From a bacterium (GTDB taxonomy: Bacteria; Electryoneota; RPQS01), in the NCBI GenBank assembly GCA_013360195.1, contig JABWCQ010000010.1:110903-174902 (forward strand): DNA of 64,000 bases. Direction: 5' to 3'. Position numbers and translations under genes: made by a program. Shown in pieces: positions 25,859-34,944 of this stretch (positions are counted from its first letter, which is position 1; every line of letters starts with the position of its first letter). The notes beneath the pieces are model-generated. The model saw only the letters and a program-made list of their open reading frames with translations, ran no database searches and was not told the origin of the DNA.

Positions 25859-26571
25859 TAATCCGAAAACCGTGACGAACTCACATATCGGGACGATTGG
25901 CCTGCATAAACGCGGAGCATGTTTTCATTGGTCATGCGCACGCGGCCTCTTCCCAGCTCAACCGCGCCGGATTTTTCGAGCTCTTTCAGCAATCTGCTCA
26001 CGACTTCGCGTGCAGACCCAAGTTCATCGGCAATCTGTCCATGGGTAATTTCAAGACTTTGCGAAAAACCCGAACCGGTGAACTTTTGCAGCAAAAATGA
26101 TGCAATGCGCCTGTCCATGCGCGTAAACGTGAGTTCCTCGATCAAGCCCAGTAAATGCACCATTCGCTTGTGCATCATTGCGTTCACATGAGCCCGCATC
26201 TCCGGAAAGGTCTCTATCCACTCTCGCATCTGCTGCGGTGTGTAGTAGACAAATATCAGAGGACCGCCGGGCGTCGCATCAGCACTGGCCGGATAGTTCT
26301 GATGATTCACCACACACGATGTCGTCATCACACAACTGTCGCCCGCGGAAACGTGATAGAGGGTGACTTCACGTCGGCCGCCATTGTGCTTGAAGACCCT
26401 CACACCGCCCGACCCAATGAACGGAACAACCTGACAGGCGTCACCTTCGTTAAAGACGCGGGCGCCGGCGGCAATCTCCATGACTCGTGCTTCGTCGAGC
26501 ATGGCCTGCCTGAGCGCCGGAGATGCGTTATTGAACACATCGAAAATAGAGAGAATTTGCAGCTTGTTCAT
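25858..26571 (-). CDS. Crp/Fnr-family transcriptional regulator
   Basis: A 237-residue regulator: cyclic-nucleotide-binding-like beta-roll (about 20-140), dimerisation helix (MHKRMVHLLGLIEEL) and a Crp-type winged helix with recognition segment GQIADELGSAREVVSRLLKELE (about 185-206). No N-terminal cysteine cluster for an Fe-S centre is seen; the roll has Cys residues in SCVMTTSCVV (about 79-88), a feature shared with its neighbour. It lies downstream of a close paralogue, from which it probably arose by duplication. The effector is unknown; a thiol/sulfide or redox signal would fit the two cysteines and the DUF2892 neighbour. Confidence 0.9.
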   Translation of the reverse strand: MNKLQILSIFDVFNNASPALRQAMLDEARVMEIAAGARVFNEGDACQVVPFIGSGGVRVFKHNGGRREVTLYHVSAGDSCVMTTSCVVNHQNYPASADATPGGPLIFVYYTPQQMREWIETFPEMRAHVNAMMHKRMVHLLGLIEELTFTRMDRRIASFLLQKFTGSGFSQSLEITHGQIADELGSAREVVSRLLKELEKSGAVELGRGRVRMTNENMLRVYAGQSSRYVSSSRFSD

Positions 26572-26610
26572 TCTCAGCTCCTTTTAGGTACCTGCAAGGA
26601 TGGAAAAACA

Positions 26611-27297
26611 CTATGCCAACTCTCCCGCAAATGCACGCAAAAGCCGTTCGTTGGTCATGCGCACGCGACCACGACCGAGCTCCAGTGCACCCGCTTTTTC
26701 GAACTCTTTGAGCAGCCGGCTCACAACTTCACGGGCCGTGCCAAGTTCGTCGGCAATCTGCTCGTGTGTGATATGGATGCTTCGCAAGAATGTTCCTTCA
26801 CCGGTGAATTTTTCAATCAGGAAGTGCGCTATCCGATTGTCCATTTTGCCAAACGTAATCTCCTCAATCAGCGACATCATGTCCGACATTCGCTGACTCA
26901 TCATCGTAAAAACGTAATCCCTGAACACCTGATGCTCATGCACCCAGCGGTGAAAGTGCTCAGGAGGAAGCACCACAGCCTCCACCGCATGCTCGGCTTC
27001 CACAACCGCGGTTGCGGGGTAGCGTTTGCCTGTTAAGACACAAGACGTGGTTAAAATACAGGATTCCGCCTGCCGAACATGATACAAGGTAATCTCACGG
27101 CCACCGTCATGGCGCTTGAACACGCGAATGCTGCCGTCACCGACAAATGCGATGCGTTGGCAGGTCTCGCCCTCACGATAGACTTCCACTCCTCCCTCGA
27201 GTACGGCATATTGCGCGCGCGCAAGCACTTCCTTCTGAAGCGCACCTGAGGCATTGCGGTAGAAATCGAACTGTGAAAGTATTTCGTGGGAATCCAT
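26611..27297 (-). CDS. Crp/Fnr-family transcriptional regulator (tandem paralogue)
   Basis: A 228-residue paralogue of the next gene downstream, with the same layout: beta-roll with SCILTTSCVLTG, dimer helix, and recognition segment QIADELGTAREVVSRLLKEFE. Both end GRVRMTNE-x-x-LR. It starts 10 bp after the stop of rarA, so it is likely co-transcribed with it. The two conserved roll cysteines and the conserved C-terminal recognition helix suggest both proteins bind the same or overlapping sites, possibly forming a two-regulator switch. Confidence 0.9.
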   Translation of the reverse strand: MDSHEILSQFDFYRNASGALQKEVLARAQYAVLEGGVEVYREGETCQRIAFVGDGSIRVFKRHDGGREITLYHVRQAESCILTTSCVLTGKRYPATAVVEAEHAVEAVVLPPEHFHRWVHEHQVFRDYVFTMMSQRMSDMMSLIEEITFGKMDNRIAHFLIEKFTGEGTFLRSIHITHEQIADELGTAREVVSRLLKEFEKAGALELGRGRVRMTNERLLRAFAGELA

Positions 27298-27306
27298 AAA
27301 GTAACG

Positions 27307-28605
27307 TTAAGGCTTTCGCCGCCGTGACCACCAGCGCGTCAGCCGTTCGGATAACTCCTGTTCGCGGCCCTGGTCACTCGGCTCATAAAAATTTGTGTCG
27401 CGATGCTCTTGGGGAAGATTGTCAGTCTCGACAAAGTGTCCCGGCCGGTCATGAGGATATATGTAACCTTGGCCGTACCCCTCGCGCTTCATGAGTCCAG
27501 TGACAGGATTGCGCAAATGTATGGGAACCGCAGCCGGACTGCTTTCCTGCCGAACCGCCTCAAGCGCCTTGTCAATCCCCACATAGGCGGCATTCGACTT
27601 GGGCGAACAGGCAAGGTAGGTCGCACACTGTGACAAGACAATACGAGCCTCTGGCATCCCGATCGCATGAACCGCCTGGAAGCAGGATGTCGCAAGAACC
27701 AGCCCGTTGGGATTGGCATTGCCAATATCTTCGCTTGCTAAGATAATTAATCTTCGCGCTATAAACAACGGGTCTTCACCAGCCTCCAGCATCCGCGCCA
27801 TGTAATAGAGCGCCGCATCCGGGTCACTTGCACGTACCGATTTTATAAAAGCGGAGATGGTATCGTAATGCCGGTCGCCCGCCTTGTCGTACCGAGGAAG
27901 GCGCCTCAGAACCGCTTTTTCAAGCAGGACACGGTCAATGAGCTTGCGACCGTCCACAGGCGTTGCGATTTGGCTCGCAAGTTCAAGAGAATTAAATAGT
28001 GTGCGAGCGTCGCCTCCGGAAAGGGTCAGCAGTGCGGCAACTCCCTCTTCATCAATATCGATGTTTTCCCCCCTAAGCTCCTCATCCTTACTCAATGCAC
28101 GGTTAAGTAGTTCCCTGAGATGGTCCGCTGAAAGCGGATTCAAGCGCAAAACTCGGGCTCGGGACAAGAGAGGCGAAATAACTTCAAAGGACGGGTTTTC
28201 GGTCGTGGCTCCGAGGAGCGTTACCGTTCCGTCCTCAACGGCATGAAGCAGGGCATCCTGCTGGGACTTTGACCAGCGGTGAATTTCGTCCACAAACAGG
28301 AGAGTACGTTGGCCGCCCTTTCGGCGGAGAGTTGCGGCCTCCAGCTGCTTTCTTAGCTCCGGCACACCTGTCGCCACAGCAGAAACCTGAACGAATACGT
28401 AGTCGAGCGTCTTGGCCAGGAGCCGGGCCAGCGTCGTCTTGCCTGTTCCGGGATCTCCCCAGAAAATCAGGCTGGGAATCGAGCCCGACTTCACTAGACG
28501 TGTAAGGAGCGCCCCCTCCCCGAGCAGGTGTTCCTGCCCGACATATTCGTCGAACGACTGCGGGCGCATTCGTTCGGCCAGCGGCGAGTGGCTGATCAAG
28601 GACAT
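27307..28605 (-). CDS. rarA: Replication-associated recombination ATPase RarA (MgsA)
   Basis: AAA+ ATPase of the clamp-loader type that acts at stalled replication forks. The 432-residue protein has Walker A GDPGTGKT (50-57), Walker B LFVDEIHRW (about 103-111), sensor I LLGATTENPSFEV and the family-specific C-terminal domain with YIYPHDRPGHFVETDNLP. Length and motifs match RarA throughout. It is the first gene of a group continuing into two Crp/Fnr genes, a link that looks positional rather than functional. Confidence 0.95.
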   Translation of the reverse strand: MSLISHSPLAERMRPQSFDEYVGQEHLLGEGALLTRLVKSGSIPSLIFWGDPGTGKTTLARLLAKTLDYVFVQVSAVATGVPELRKQLEAATLRRKGGQRTLLFVDEIHRWSKSQQDALLHAVEDGTVTLLGATTENPSFEVISPLLSRARVLRLNPLSADHLRELLNRALSKDEELRGENIDIDEEGVAALLTLSGGDARTLFNSLELASQIATPVDGRKLIDRVLLEKAVLRRLPRYDKAGDRHYDTISAFIKSVRASDPDAALYYMARMLEAGEDPLFIARRLIILASEDIGNANPNGLVLATSCFQAVHAIGMPEARIVLSQCATYLACSPKSNAAYVGIDKALEAVRQESSPAAVPIHLRNPVTGLMKREGYGQGYIYPHDRPGHFVETDNLPQEHRDTNFYEPSDQGREQELSERLTRWWSRRRKP

Positions 28606-28627
28606 GACAGAATTTAGCTAATGAAAA

Positions 28628-28646
28628 CGCCGGATGCAATCCGGCG
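28628..28646 (-). terminator. Intrinsic terminator after the radical SAM gene
   Basis: Perfect 8 bp stem CGCCGGAT/ATCCGGCG, loop of 3 nt, followed by TTTTCATT on the minus strand. It separates the radical SAM gene from rarA. Confidence 0.7.
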
Positions 28647-28693
28647 GTATTTCAGTCAGTTCAGCGGAGACACTAATTTTTGTTCGGAACGGA

Positions 28694-29815
28694 CTAGTTG
28701 TGCTGAGCACTGGTCAACCCGAGCTTTCGCGCGACCTTTGCCCTTACCTGTCGAGGTTCAGATTTCACAAGCCAGTAGAACCGCCGGGCATCGGAGTATC
28801 CCTGATTAATGGGGTGTGTGTTAAGATCGCAGACGGTCGTGCAATCGCGGAAGTCTCCACTAAGCATCCGCGACCGAAACAGCATGGCCGCCCGGCTATT
28901 CCAGACCTCCTCCACCGGCTTCGCTTTCAGATTTCCAAAGCGAAACCAAGACTTGCAACAGGGTCGCGCAAGTCCGGTGTAAGAAACAAACAGCGTGTCA
29001 AAAGCCAACGGACATGCCCCTCTTGGGCGGGAGAATAACGCTCGTGGCCGAACAGGGTCAATTCGATGCGAGACTGAATAGAACCAGTCAAATTCGTTGA
29101 GGGAAAGTACGTTGATTTCAGGATGGCGCTCGGCCATTTCATAGGCTTCTCCAATGAAGCCTTGAACCCGCTTGCCGTCACCCGGCTTTGCGGAAAGAAC
29201 AGTGTCCGTGTGAAAGATAACCTGGTCGAGCCCGTGCTCTGCCGACCATTCGATGAATCGCGGCAATTCGTGTATCGTCTCCGCAAGAACAACGGTGCTC
29301 GTCCGAAGAATTACTTGCGACGACGTTTGCCGCTTTCGGTGTACCATTCTGTCTATATTACCAACGACTTCGTCGTACCGGCCAAACTGGACAATGTTTT
29401 CGTAAAGCTCGCGCGAAATCGCGTTCAAACTGAAATTCACGCAACTGCCCTGCGCTAGAAACGCGTCCTCCCAGAGACCTTTCCATTGAACACCGTTGGT
29501 CACAGTATCCAGCGAAATCTGAGGATGATTCTTGACAATATTCTGCAGGAGATCCCTGCAATTTGGCAAGACGGTCGGTTCTCCACCTTGCATTGTCAAG
29601 CTCGACAAGTGGCCGTATGCCGGGGCAAGATGTTCTTTCCAGACAACATCAGGCAATCTTGTCGCGGGAGAAAAGTCCACCTGATAGCACATGGAACACC
29701 TGACATTGCATTGCTGTCCCATTTCAACATGCAAATGGCGAATGTATTCCAGCGGCCACTTCTTCAGAACTTCGGTCGTGACTTGCGATTTTTCCAAGAC
29801 CGGCAACGGCTTCAT
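28694..29815 (-). CDS. Radical SAM/SPASM-like protein
   Basis: A 373-residue radical SAM enzyme; I choose the ATG at 29815 (MKPLPVLEK), which has AGAGGTG upstream, over an ATG 33 codons earlier. The cluster motif is CNVRCSMC (about 35-42), followed by MQGGEPTVLPN (about 76-86), the SAM-binding GGE motif. A C-terminal cysteine set (ACPLAFD, PCCKSWF, CTTVCD) resembles the SPASM/twitch domain that carries auxiliary Fe-S clusters. Such enzymes modify peptides, sugars or tRNA. No precursor peptide is evident next to it, so the substrate is unknown. Monocistronic. Confidence 0.85.
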   Translation of the reverse strand: MKPLPVLEKSQVTTEVLKKWPLEYIRHLHVEMGQQCNVRCSMCYQVDFSPATRLPDVVWKEHLAPAYGHLSSLTMQGGEPTVLPNCRDLLQNIVKNHPQISLDTVTNGVQWKGLWEDAFLAQGSCVNFSLNAISRELYENIVQFGRYDEVVGNIDRMVHRKRQTSSQVILRTSTVVLAETIHELPRFIEWSAEHGLDQVIFHTDTVLSAKPGDGKRVQGFIGEAYEMAERHPEINVLSLNEFDWFYSVSHRIDPVRPRALFSRPRGACPLAFDTLFVSYTGLARPCCKSWFRFGNLKAKPVEEVWNSRAAMLFRSRMLSGDFRDCTTVCDLNTHPINQGYSDARRFYWLVKSEPRQVRAKVARKLGLTSAQHN

Positions 29816-29907
29816 TGGACACCTCTTTTCTCGCCGCAACAGGGACCCGCAGCAAGATAGCGAGGTAAACCGCAAAGCGCAATAGCAACCTTCCTTGCCA
29901 AGCAAAA

Positions 29908-29931
29908 GCCCCAAGCCAGTGCTTGAGGCTT
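29908..29931 (-). terminator. Intrinsic terminator of the ClpX-like gene
   Basis: AGCC(C)CAAGC pairs with GCTTG(A)GGCT around a CAGT loop, followed on the minus strand by TTTTGC; about 30 bp past the stop at 29962. Confidence 0.65.
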
Positions 29932-29961
29932 TCCAGACATATTTGTCGAAATCCGCGCAGA

Positions 29962-31482
29962 TTACCCTTCGCCACGTTCCACATATGCTTTCTTGATCAT
30001 GGCATCAAGATACTGTTCGGGAGCGGCCAAAACTTCAGGCGTCACCTCGAGATTCTGTCGACCTGCAAGCTTCAATCCGTATTCGTAGTTGGTGAACATC
30101 TGCTGCAATTTGAACACAAGCTGGACAGGATCCTTATCAAGATGGTTTCGAATCCACTGCTGGGAAGCCGGCGGAATCTCAAGTATCAAGCCATGTTTCT
30201 CCAGAAAACTCCGTTGGAATGTGTTCACGGCATCTGTTATCAGCAAATCCTCGGCATTTCGTTGCGGATTCTCAATGAGGTCTACCGTTACCATCAACTT
30301 GCGGATAGTCGAGGAAGGCAGCAGCTTCTCAAATTTAATGAGTGCTCGTTCAACGATTGAGGTCAATCCCCGAGCCCCTATTCCCAAGGCGTGCGCACGA
30401 CGCGCTATTTCACGCAAAGCTTCATCGTTGAAATCGAGCTCTATTCCATAGGCCGCGAAGTCGCGCTTCTTGCCTTGTATAACCGCCGAGTGCGGATTGC
30501 GCAGGACGTCGTAGAGAGCTTCCTCGCTCAAGTCGGTCAGCTGCGCCACAACCGGCAACCGCCCGACGAATTCGGATTCAAATCCGTACTGCATCAAGTC
30601 CGTCGTGTTTGCGCGCCGAATCAGTTCAGCATCGGCCGTGGGAATCTCCGTCGCACGGGAAAATCCCATCGTACCTTTCGCAAGCCTGCGACGTATAATA
30701 TCGGGAAGACCAGCAAACGCTCCAGACATGATAAACAGCATGTTTTTGGTCGAGACTTTCTTGCGCACTGCTTTGCCACGCCTCTGTGTTTCCATGACTG
30801 CTTCCATCTGGCTGGCAAGATCGTGCGGTGTCCGCATGTCCACGTCTGTGTCTTCCATGAGCTTCAACAACGCACGTTGTACTCCCGTGCGAGAAACGTC
30901 CGGTCCGACCATGTTTCCAGCCGCGGCAATCTTGTCTATCTCGTCCACATAGATAATGCCAAATTCGGCCAACGAAATGTCTCCTCCAGCCTCGCGGACA
31001 AGGTCGCGAACGAGGTCATCCACATCGCCGCCCACGTAACCTGTTTCTGAGAATTTCGTTGCATCTCCCTTTACGAAAGGCACGCCAAGCTTCTCGGCAA
31101 TGAGCTTGACGATATATGTCTTACCGACGCCTGTCGGACCAATCATCAGTATGTTGGATTTGATACGGCCAACCGAGGGTTCATCGGACGGGTGCTCAAT
31201 TTCCCATTTGCGGCGATGAAAGTGTGTACAAATCTTCGTCGCCAGTATCTCTACCGCTTCGTCCTGATGAACGACATATTGCTTCAGGTAGGCTTCAAGT
31301 TCTGTCGGCCGGAGGCTGAAATCTATTCCGTCTAGACTTGATCCCCGCGGCTTTGTCTCTGTTCCCTCGTGGGGTACGTTAAGATCGTAGTCGGCGACGG
31401 CAACATTTTCGCCATAGCGCTCCTTGAGGAACTCGCCGATTTCTTCCCGAATCTTATCGGGGTTTGGAGGAGTTTTGGTCAT
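29962..31482 (-). CDS. ClpX-like AAA+ unfoldase lacking the zinc-binding domain
   Basis: A 506-residue AAA+ protein. It has Walker A GPTGVGKT, pore loop GYVGGDV, Walker B IIYVDEIDKI and arginine finger FVGRLPV, all ClpX-type. The Cys4 zinc-binding N-domain that recruits adaptors in ClpX is absent; the N-terminus is a charged stretch of about 80 residues instead. Where ClpX has its IGF loop for ClpP there is MGFSRA, so ClpP docking is plausible but uncertain. A C-terminal extension of about 100 residues follows the usual ClpX end. Start chosen at 31482 (MTKTPPNP); the frame is open 38 codons further upstream. Divergent from the lipoprotein gene at 31678. Confidence 0.85.
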   Translation of the reverse strand: MTKTPPNPDKIREEIGEFLKERYGENVAVADYDLNVPHEGTETKPRGSSLDGIDFSLRPTELEAYLKQYVVHQDEAVEILATKICTHFHRRKWEIEHPSDEPSVGRIKSNILMIGPTGVGKTYIVKLIAEKLGVPFVKGDATKFSETGYVGGDVDDLVRDLVREAGGDISLAEFGIIYVDEIDKIAAAGNMVGPDVSRTGVQRALLKLMEDTDVDMRTPHDLASQMEAVMETQRRGKAVRKKVSTKNMLFIMSGAFAGLPDIIRRRLAKGTMGFSRATEIPTADAELIRRANTTDLMQYGFESEFVGRLPVVAQLTDLSEEALYDVLRNPHSAVIQGKKRDFAAYGIELDFNDEALREIARRAHALGIGARGLTSIVERALIKFEKLLPSSTIRKLMVTVDLIENPQRNAEDLLITDAVNTFQRSFLEKHGLILEIPPASQQWIRNHLDKDPVQLVFKLQQMFTNYEYGLKLAGRQNLEVTPEVLAAPEQYLDAMIKKAYVERGEG

Positions 31483-31677
31483 ATAGTCTGATTGATTTGA
31501 AATCCGGGAGGAGTATTCCTTGCCGGCATGTTCACCTTGAACCTCAAGCTGACAGCCGTTGTTCCAGCAACTCTTGAAAATATAAGCATCCGCCAACCAA
31601 ATTGCGAATTTCCGGTGATGACGGAGGAGGCATATTGTTCTTGCACCTGTTTAGCTCGTTTTGTATCTTCTAAATCT

Positions 31678-33579
31678 ATGCAAAAACAGCATCTGCATCT
31701 GCTTCTACTGATTTTCAGCTGTTATCTCTGGGGAGGCTGCGGTGAACCGGCGCTACAGCAGTTGAACCCTTATTTGCATGGCAAACAAGAGTTAACCATC
31801 GTTCTGCCCGATTCCGGGATAGGAGTCAGCCTGATTCGCGGCTGGGATTTCCTGCCTTTGTCTGATGTCGGCGAAAACGAAGGGCGGCTTAGAATTCTGA
31901 CTCCCGACAGGAAGCTGATTCATCTTGATTGGTACACTGGCAACAGTGACAGACCCATCCTGTTTTCGTCTCCTGTGAGGCTGGTCAATGGCCTGTCGAT
32001 GGCCAATATGGGTCTTGGAGTCAGTATTGTCGTACTTGCCGCGGAGGATGGCTGCAGTATAGAGTGCAGGTTTACCGGAGATGCAAGTCTCAATGTCAAG
32101 GCAAGAGTCGGCATCGACGTTACCGGTGTGAAACAGCGAGGACTTGCGGCCTTGGAAGAGACATGGACTGCGACCAAGACTGGCATGGACATCGCACTGC
32201 CGTGGGGCGACCATTGGAAGCTTCAGGCAGCGAATGACTTTACGCCGCTGCCGCGCTCATCGTCTGAAATCGCGGCTGAAGTTGATTTCGGAAGCACACG
32301 ACACCGCAGTTTTACGCTTCATTGGTCGCCGCTGCCGAGCCGTCGGGGTGAGCGCGGTCTGGACATTGATACTGAACTGATTTCCAATGATCAGGCGCTC
32401 GCTTTTCTGATTGCTTCAATTCCGCCGGTTCACGAAGTAATACCTGAACCTGCTTCGGAACTTGAACACGCGGCGGAATTGACACGGGCACAATGGTTAG
32501 TACACGCCGAGTTTTCACCGCAGTATCTGGCACGGATGTCGGAGCCAAATGAACAGGTTCATTTGCTCACCTACGGATTGGCCGCCTATCAAGCGATGTA
32601 TGATTGGGGAACGGTTGACGGGAACGAGCTGCTGGCGAAAGAACCGCTGCTCGATGCGGCCATGAGCCGTATTGACACAACCTCGCGGGAGATCGAGCGT
32701 GGCGCAACTATAGAAGACCGACTGCGCGAGGCCACGCTGTGGACATTCGCAGAGGAAAACCTTGCCACTGACCGCGCAAACATTCGCAAGGTGTATCGTG
32801 AGCAGGCCGTGACGGCGCTGGACGACGCGCAAGATGAGTTGAAGCGCCGAGTACGATTGTGGAGAAGAGAAAACTCCGCACAACGTAAAGACACACTTGC
32901 ACTTTACGAGACTTTCGTCGGCGGCGATTCAACGGCGAAGTCAAAAGTAAAGGAGATTTTTGTCGCACCGGATACGGTTGCCATATTGAGAATAGCAGGC
33001 AGAGGGAGCTTGGGATGGCTAACTGAAGTCAGTCCGGATTGGCATGCAGTCGCCAATCTACCATGGCCTTTGGAAATGGATCGGTTGCGCTACCGGTTTT
33101 CGGAAAATGTCAGGACCCGGCTCTCTGATCACTGGGACATAACCCAGCGAACCATGCTTGATATTTTCCATCCGGGCGTTTTTCCACAGCCACTCTTCGG
33201 CGACGAACCGGTGAATTCGGCAGCCGCGGAAGTTGAGACAGTTGTCGAGGCTTACCTCGGAATTCGACCCCAATGGAGAAAACGAAGCATTACGTTTGAT
33301 CCGCGGCTTCCACAGGGATGGGGCCGCACGAGGGCAAGGGTGCCGTTTGCCGAAGGTGAACTCTACGTGGACTACGATTTTGCCAATAATCGTGTCTGGC
33401 TTGCCGCGACGGGATTGAAGGAAGTATTTACATGCCAGATTTACGTACCCACTCCCAGCGGTGCAATCTCAGGGCAATTCAAGTTTGAGCCCGGTGACTC
33501 GCCGAAGCTGATTACATTGGTTGTTGAAGACGATAACAAATACCGGCTGCGCTTTGAGAGCGACGGCCTTCCTGAATGA
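31678..33579 (+). CDS. Large lipoprotein, six-hairpin-glycosidase-like
   Basis: A 633-residue exported protein, probably a lipoprotein: MQKQHLHLLLLIFSCYLW then a GGC lipobox at Cys22 (Trp at -3 is unusual). The C-terminal 180 residues follow the pattern of alpha/alpha6-barrel glycosidases with their closing beta-sandwich (FHPGVFPQPLFGDEP, IRPQWRKRSITFDPRLPQGWG, VDYDFANNRVWL). The N-terminal 280 residues are a beta-rich domain. No catalytic acid pair can be assigned, so the hydrolase call is tentative. It begins a plus-strand group with a ROK kinase and a GH57 enzyme, which supports a carbohydrate role. No Shine-Dalgarno is visible before the ATG. Confidence 0.65.
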   Translation: MQKQHLHLLLLIFSCYLWGGCGEPALQQLNPYLHGKQELTIVLPDSGIGVSLIRGWDFLPLSDVGENEGRLRILTPDRKLIHLDWYTGNSDRPILFSSPVRLVNGLSMANMGLGVSIVVLAAEDGCSIECRFTGDASLNVKARVGIDVTGVKQRGLAALEETWTATKTGMDIALPWGDHWKLQAANDFTPLPRSSSEIAAEVDFGSTRHRSFTLHWSPLPSRRGERGLDIDTELISNDQALAFLIASIPPVHEVIPEPASELEHAAELTRAQWLVHAEFSPQYLARMSEPNEQVHLLTYGLAAYQAMYDWGTVDGNELLAKEPLLDAAMSRIDTTSREIERGATIEDRLREATLWTFAEENLATDRANIRKVYREQAVTALDDAQDELKRRVRLWRRENSAQRKDTLALYETFVGGDSTAKSKVKEIFVAPDTVAILRIAGRGSLGWLTEVSPDWHAVANLPWPLEMDRLRYRFSENVRTRLSDHWDITQRTMLDIFHPGVFPQPLFGDEPVNSAAAEVETVVEAYLGIRPQWRKRSITFDPRLPQGWGRTRARVPFAEGELYVDYDFANNRVWLAATGLKEVFTCQIYVPTPSGAISGQFKFEPGDSPKLITLVVEDDNKYRLRFESDGLPE

Positions 33580-34496
33580 ACTCTACACGGCTCGCTCTCG
33601 GCATTGATATCGGCGGCACCAATTTGAAAGTTGGCCTGGTCACCGAAACCGGAAAACTGATTGACAAGGAAACCACTCCGACTCCGAGGCCGCGTGACTT
33701 GAGCGCTGTGGTCAGCGCTCTTCACGTCGTTGTGAAATCACTTTGCGAAAAGCACGCTGCACGACCTGAAGGAGCCGGAATTGGCGCACCCGGAGTTGTC
33801 GATGAGTCCATGCAAACGGTTCTGTGGGCACCCAATTTCAACGATTGGCTGGGGAAACCTATTCGCCAGAAGATTTCTGAGGCCATCGGCGTTCCGGCAG
33901 TCATGGATAATGACGTAAACAACTTTGCCGTAGGAGAACATCGCTGGGGTGCCGCACGCAACTTCAAGCATTTCGCCGCGTGTGCCATGGGCACAGGATT
34001 AGGCGGCGCGATTTTCATTGACGGCAAACTCTATCGCGGTGCGCGCGGCGCTGCCGGAGAAATGGGGTTCACAATTATCGCTCCAGAAGGACCTGCGATT
34101 CTCGACCGCCAAGGTGTCGTAGAGGCATTTGTCGGACGGACTGCGTTCGACCGGCTTGTGGATGAACGCTTCAAGACCGGTGAATTTCCGACACCCCGCC
34201 GGATTACTGAGCTGGCCGCACAAGGTGAACCGCGAGCAAGGGAGATTCACGATATTCTCGCCCGGCAGCTGTCTGAAGCGGCCGCAACATGGGTCCACCT
34301 GCTAAATCCGGAAGCTATCATCATCGGCGGCGGGACGACTCACCAGGCCGAGTACTTCTTCGATCGTTTCAAATACCATTTACGGAAACGTGCGCTTCCG
34401 CCGCATACGGAGCTTCTGAAAATTCTGCCCGGCCAACTCGGCTACTATGCCGGGATGCTCGGTGCAGCCGCACTTTGGTTTGAACAGTCTTTATAA
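33576..34496 (+). CDS. ROK-family sugar kinase (glucokinase-like)
   Basis: A 306-residue cytoplasmic kinase that phosphorylates a hexose. Seen: phosphate-binding GIDIGGTN (9-16), catalytic Asp in DNDVNN (111-116), GTGLGGA (139-145) and the C-terminal adenosine motif EAIIIGGGTTHQ. The ROK zinc motif (CxCGxxGCxE) is missing: the corresponding stretch reads AILDRQGVVEAF and the His that normally follows GEMG is Phe. It overlaps the preceding lipoprotein gene by 4 bp and the next by 1 bp (TAATG). Glucose from the GH57 enzyme is the likely substrate. Confidence 0.88.
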   Translation: MNSTRLALGIDIGGTNLKVGLVTETGKLIDKETTPTPRPRDLSAVVSALHVVVKSLCEKHAARPEGAGIGAPGVVDESMQTVLWAPNFNDWLGKPIRQKISEAIGVPAVMDNDVNNFAVGEHRWGAARNFKHFAACAMGTGLGGAIFIDGKLYRGARGAAGEMGFTIIAPEGPAILDRQGVVEAFVGRTAFDRLVDERFKTGEFPTPRRITELAAQGEPRAREIHDILARQLSEAAATWVHLLNPEAIIIGGGTTHQAEYFFDRFKYHLRKRALPPHTELLKILPGQLGYYAGMLGAAALWFEQSL

Positions 34497-34507
34497 TGGA
34501 GTCCAGC

Positions 34508-34903
34508 ATGGTACGCGCGGTGCTTTGCTCACTGGTGCTTTCACTAATTGTGATCGGGTGTGACAAGAAAGATGATGACGAACAGGTCGGACCGGTTTGG
34601 ATCCTGAATGTGACCGTTCGTGACGGAGCATTCCCTAACAGGGAAATTCCGGAATGCGCACATGTGAAATGGAAGTATCGAGATGAAACCGAAGATCGCG
34701 ATGCGGCATGCCGCAATTCAAACAACTTTGTCAAGGTTTGGGACAAGATTACGGAAGATGTGACCATCTACTATCGCGTTGAGTGTGCCGGCTATTCTCC
34801 TTCGGTCGAAGAACGCGCCGATTTTTCCTACGCGCTTGTTGACACTCTTGCCGACGGCCAAGAAGTCATCCTGAACCGAGTCGTTTATATCTACCCCGAG
34901 TAA
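34508..34903 (+). CDS. Small lipoprotein of unknown function
   Basis: A 131-residue lipoprotein. The ATG at 34508 has GGAG six bases upstream; an in-frame ATG at 34496 overlapping the ROK stop is less likely. The signal ends LIVIGC and is followed by an acidic DKKDDDE spacer, then a compact domain with a Cys at ECAHVKW and another at DAACRNS, ending in a beta strand (VILNRVVYIYPE). No known family recognised. Operon position between a sugar kinase and a GH57 enzyme suggests an envelope role in sugar handling. Confidence 0.75.
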   Translation: MVRAVLCSLVLSLIVIGCDKKDDDEQVGPVWILNVTVRDGAFPNREIPECAHVKWKYRDETEDRDAACRNSNNFVKVWDKITEDVTIYYRVECAGYSPSVEERADFSYALVDTLADGQEVILNRVVYIYPE

Positions 34904-34944
34904 CTATTCCCCTGCCGCAATTTCTCACTTAACTCCGCTTACTC

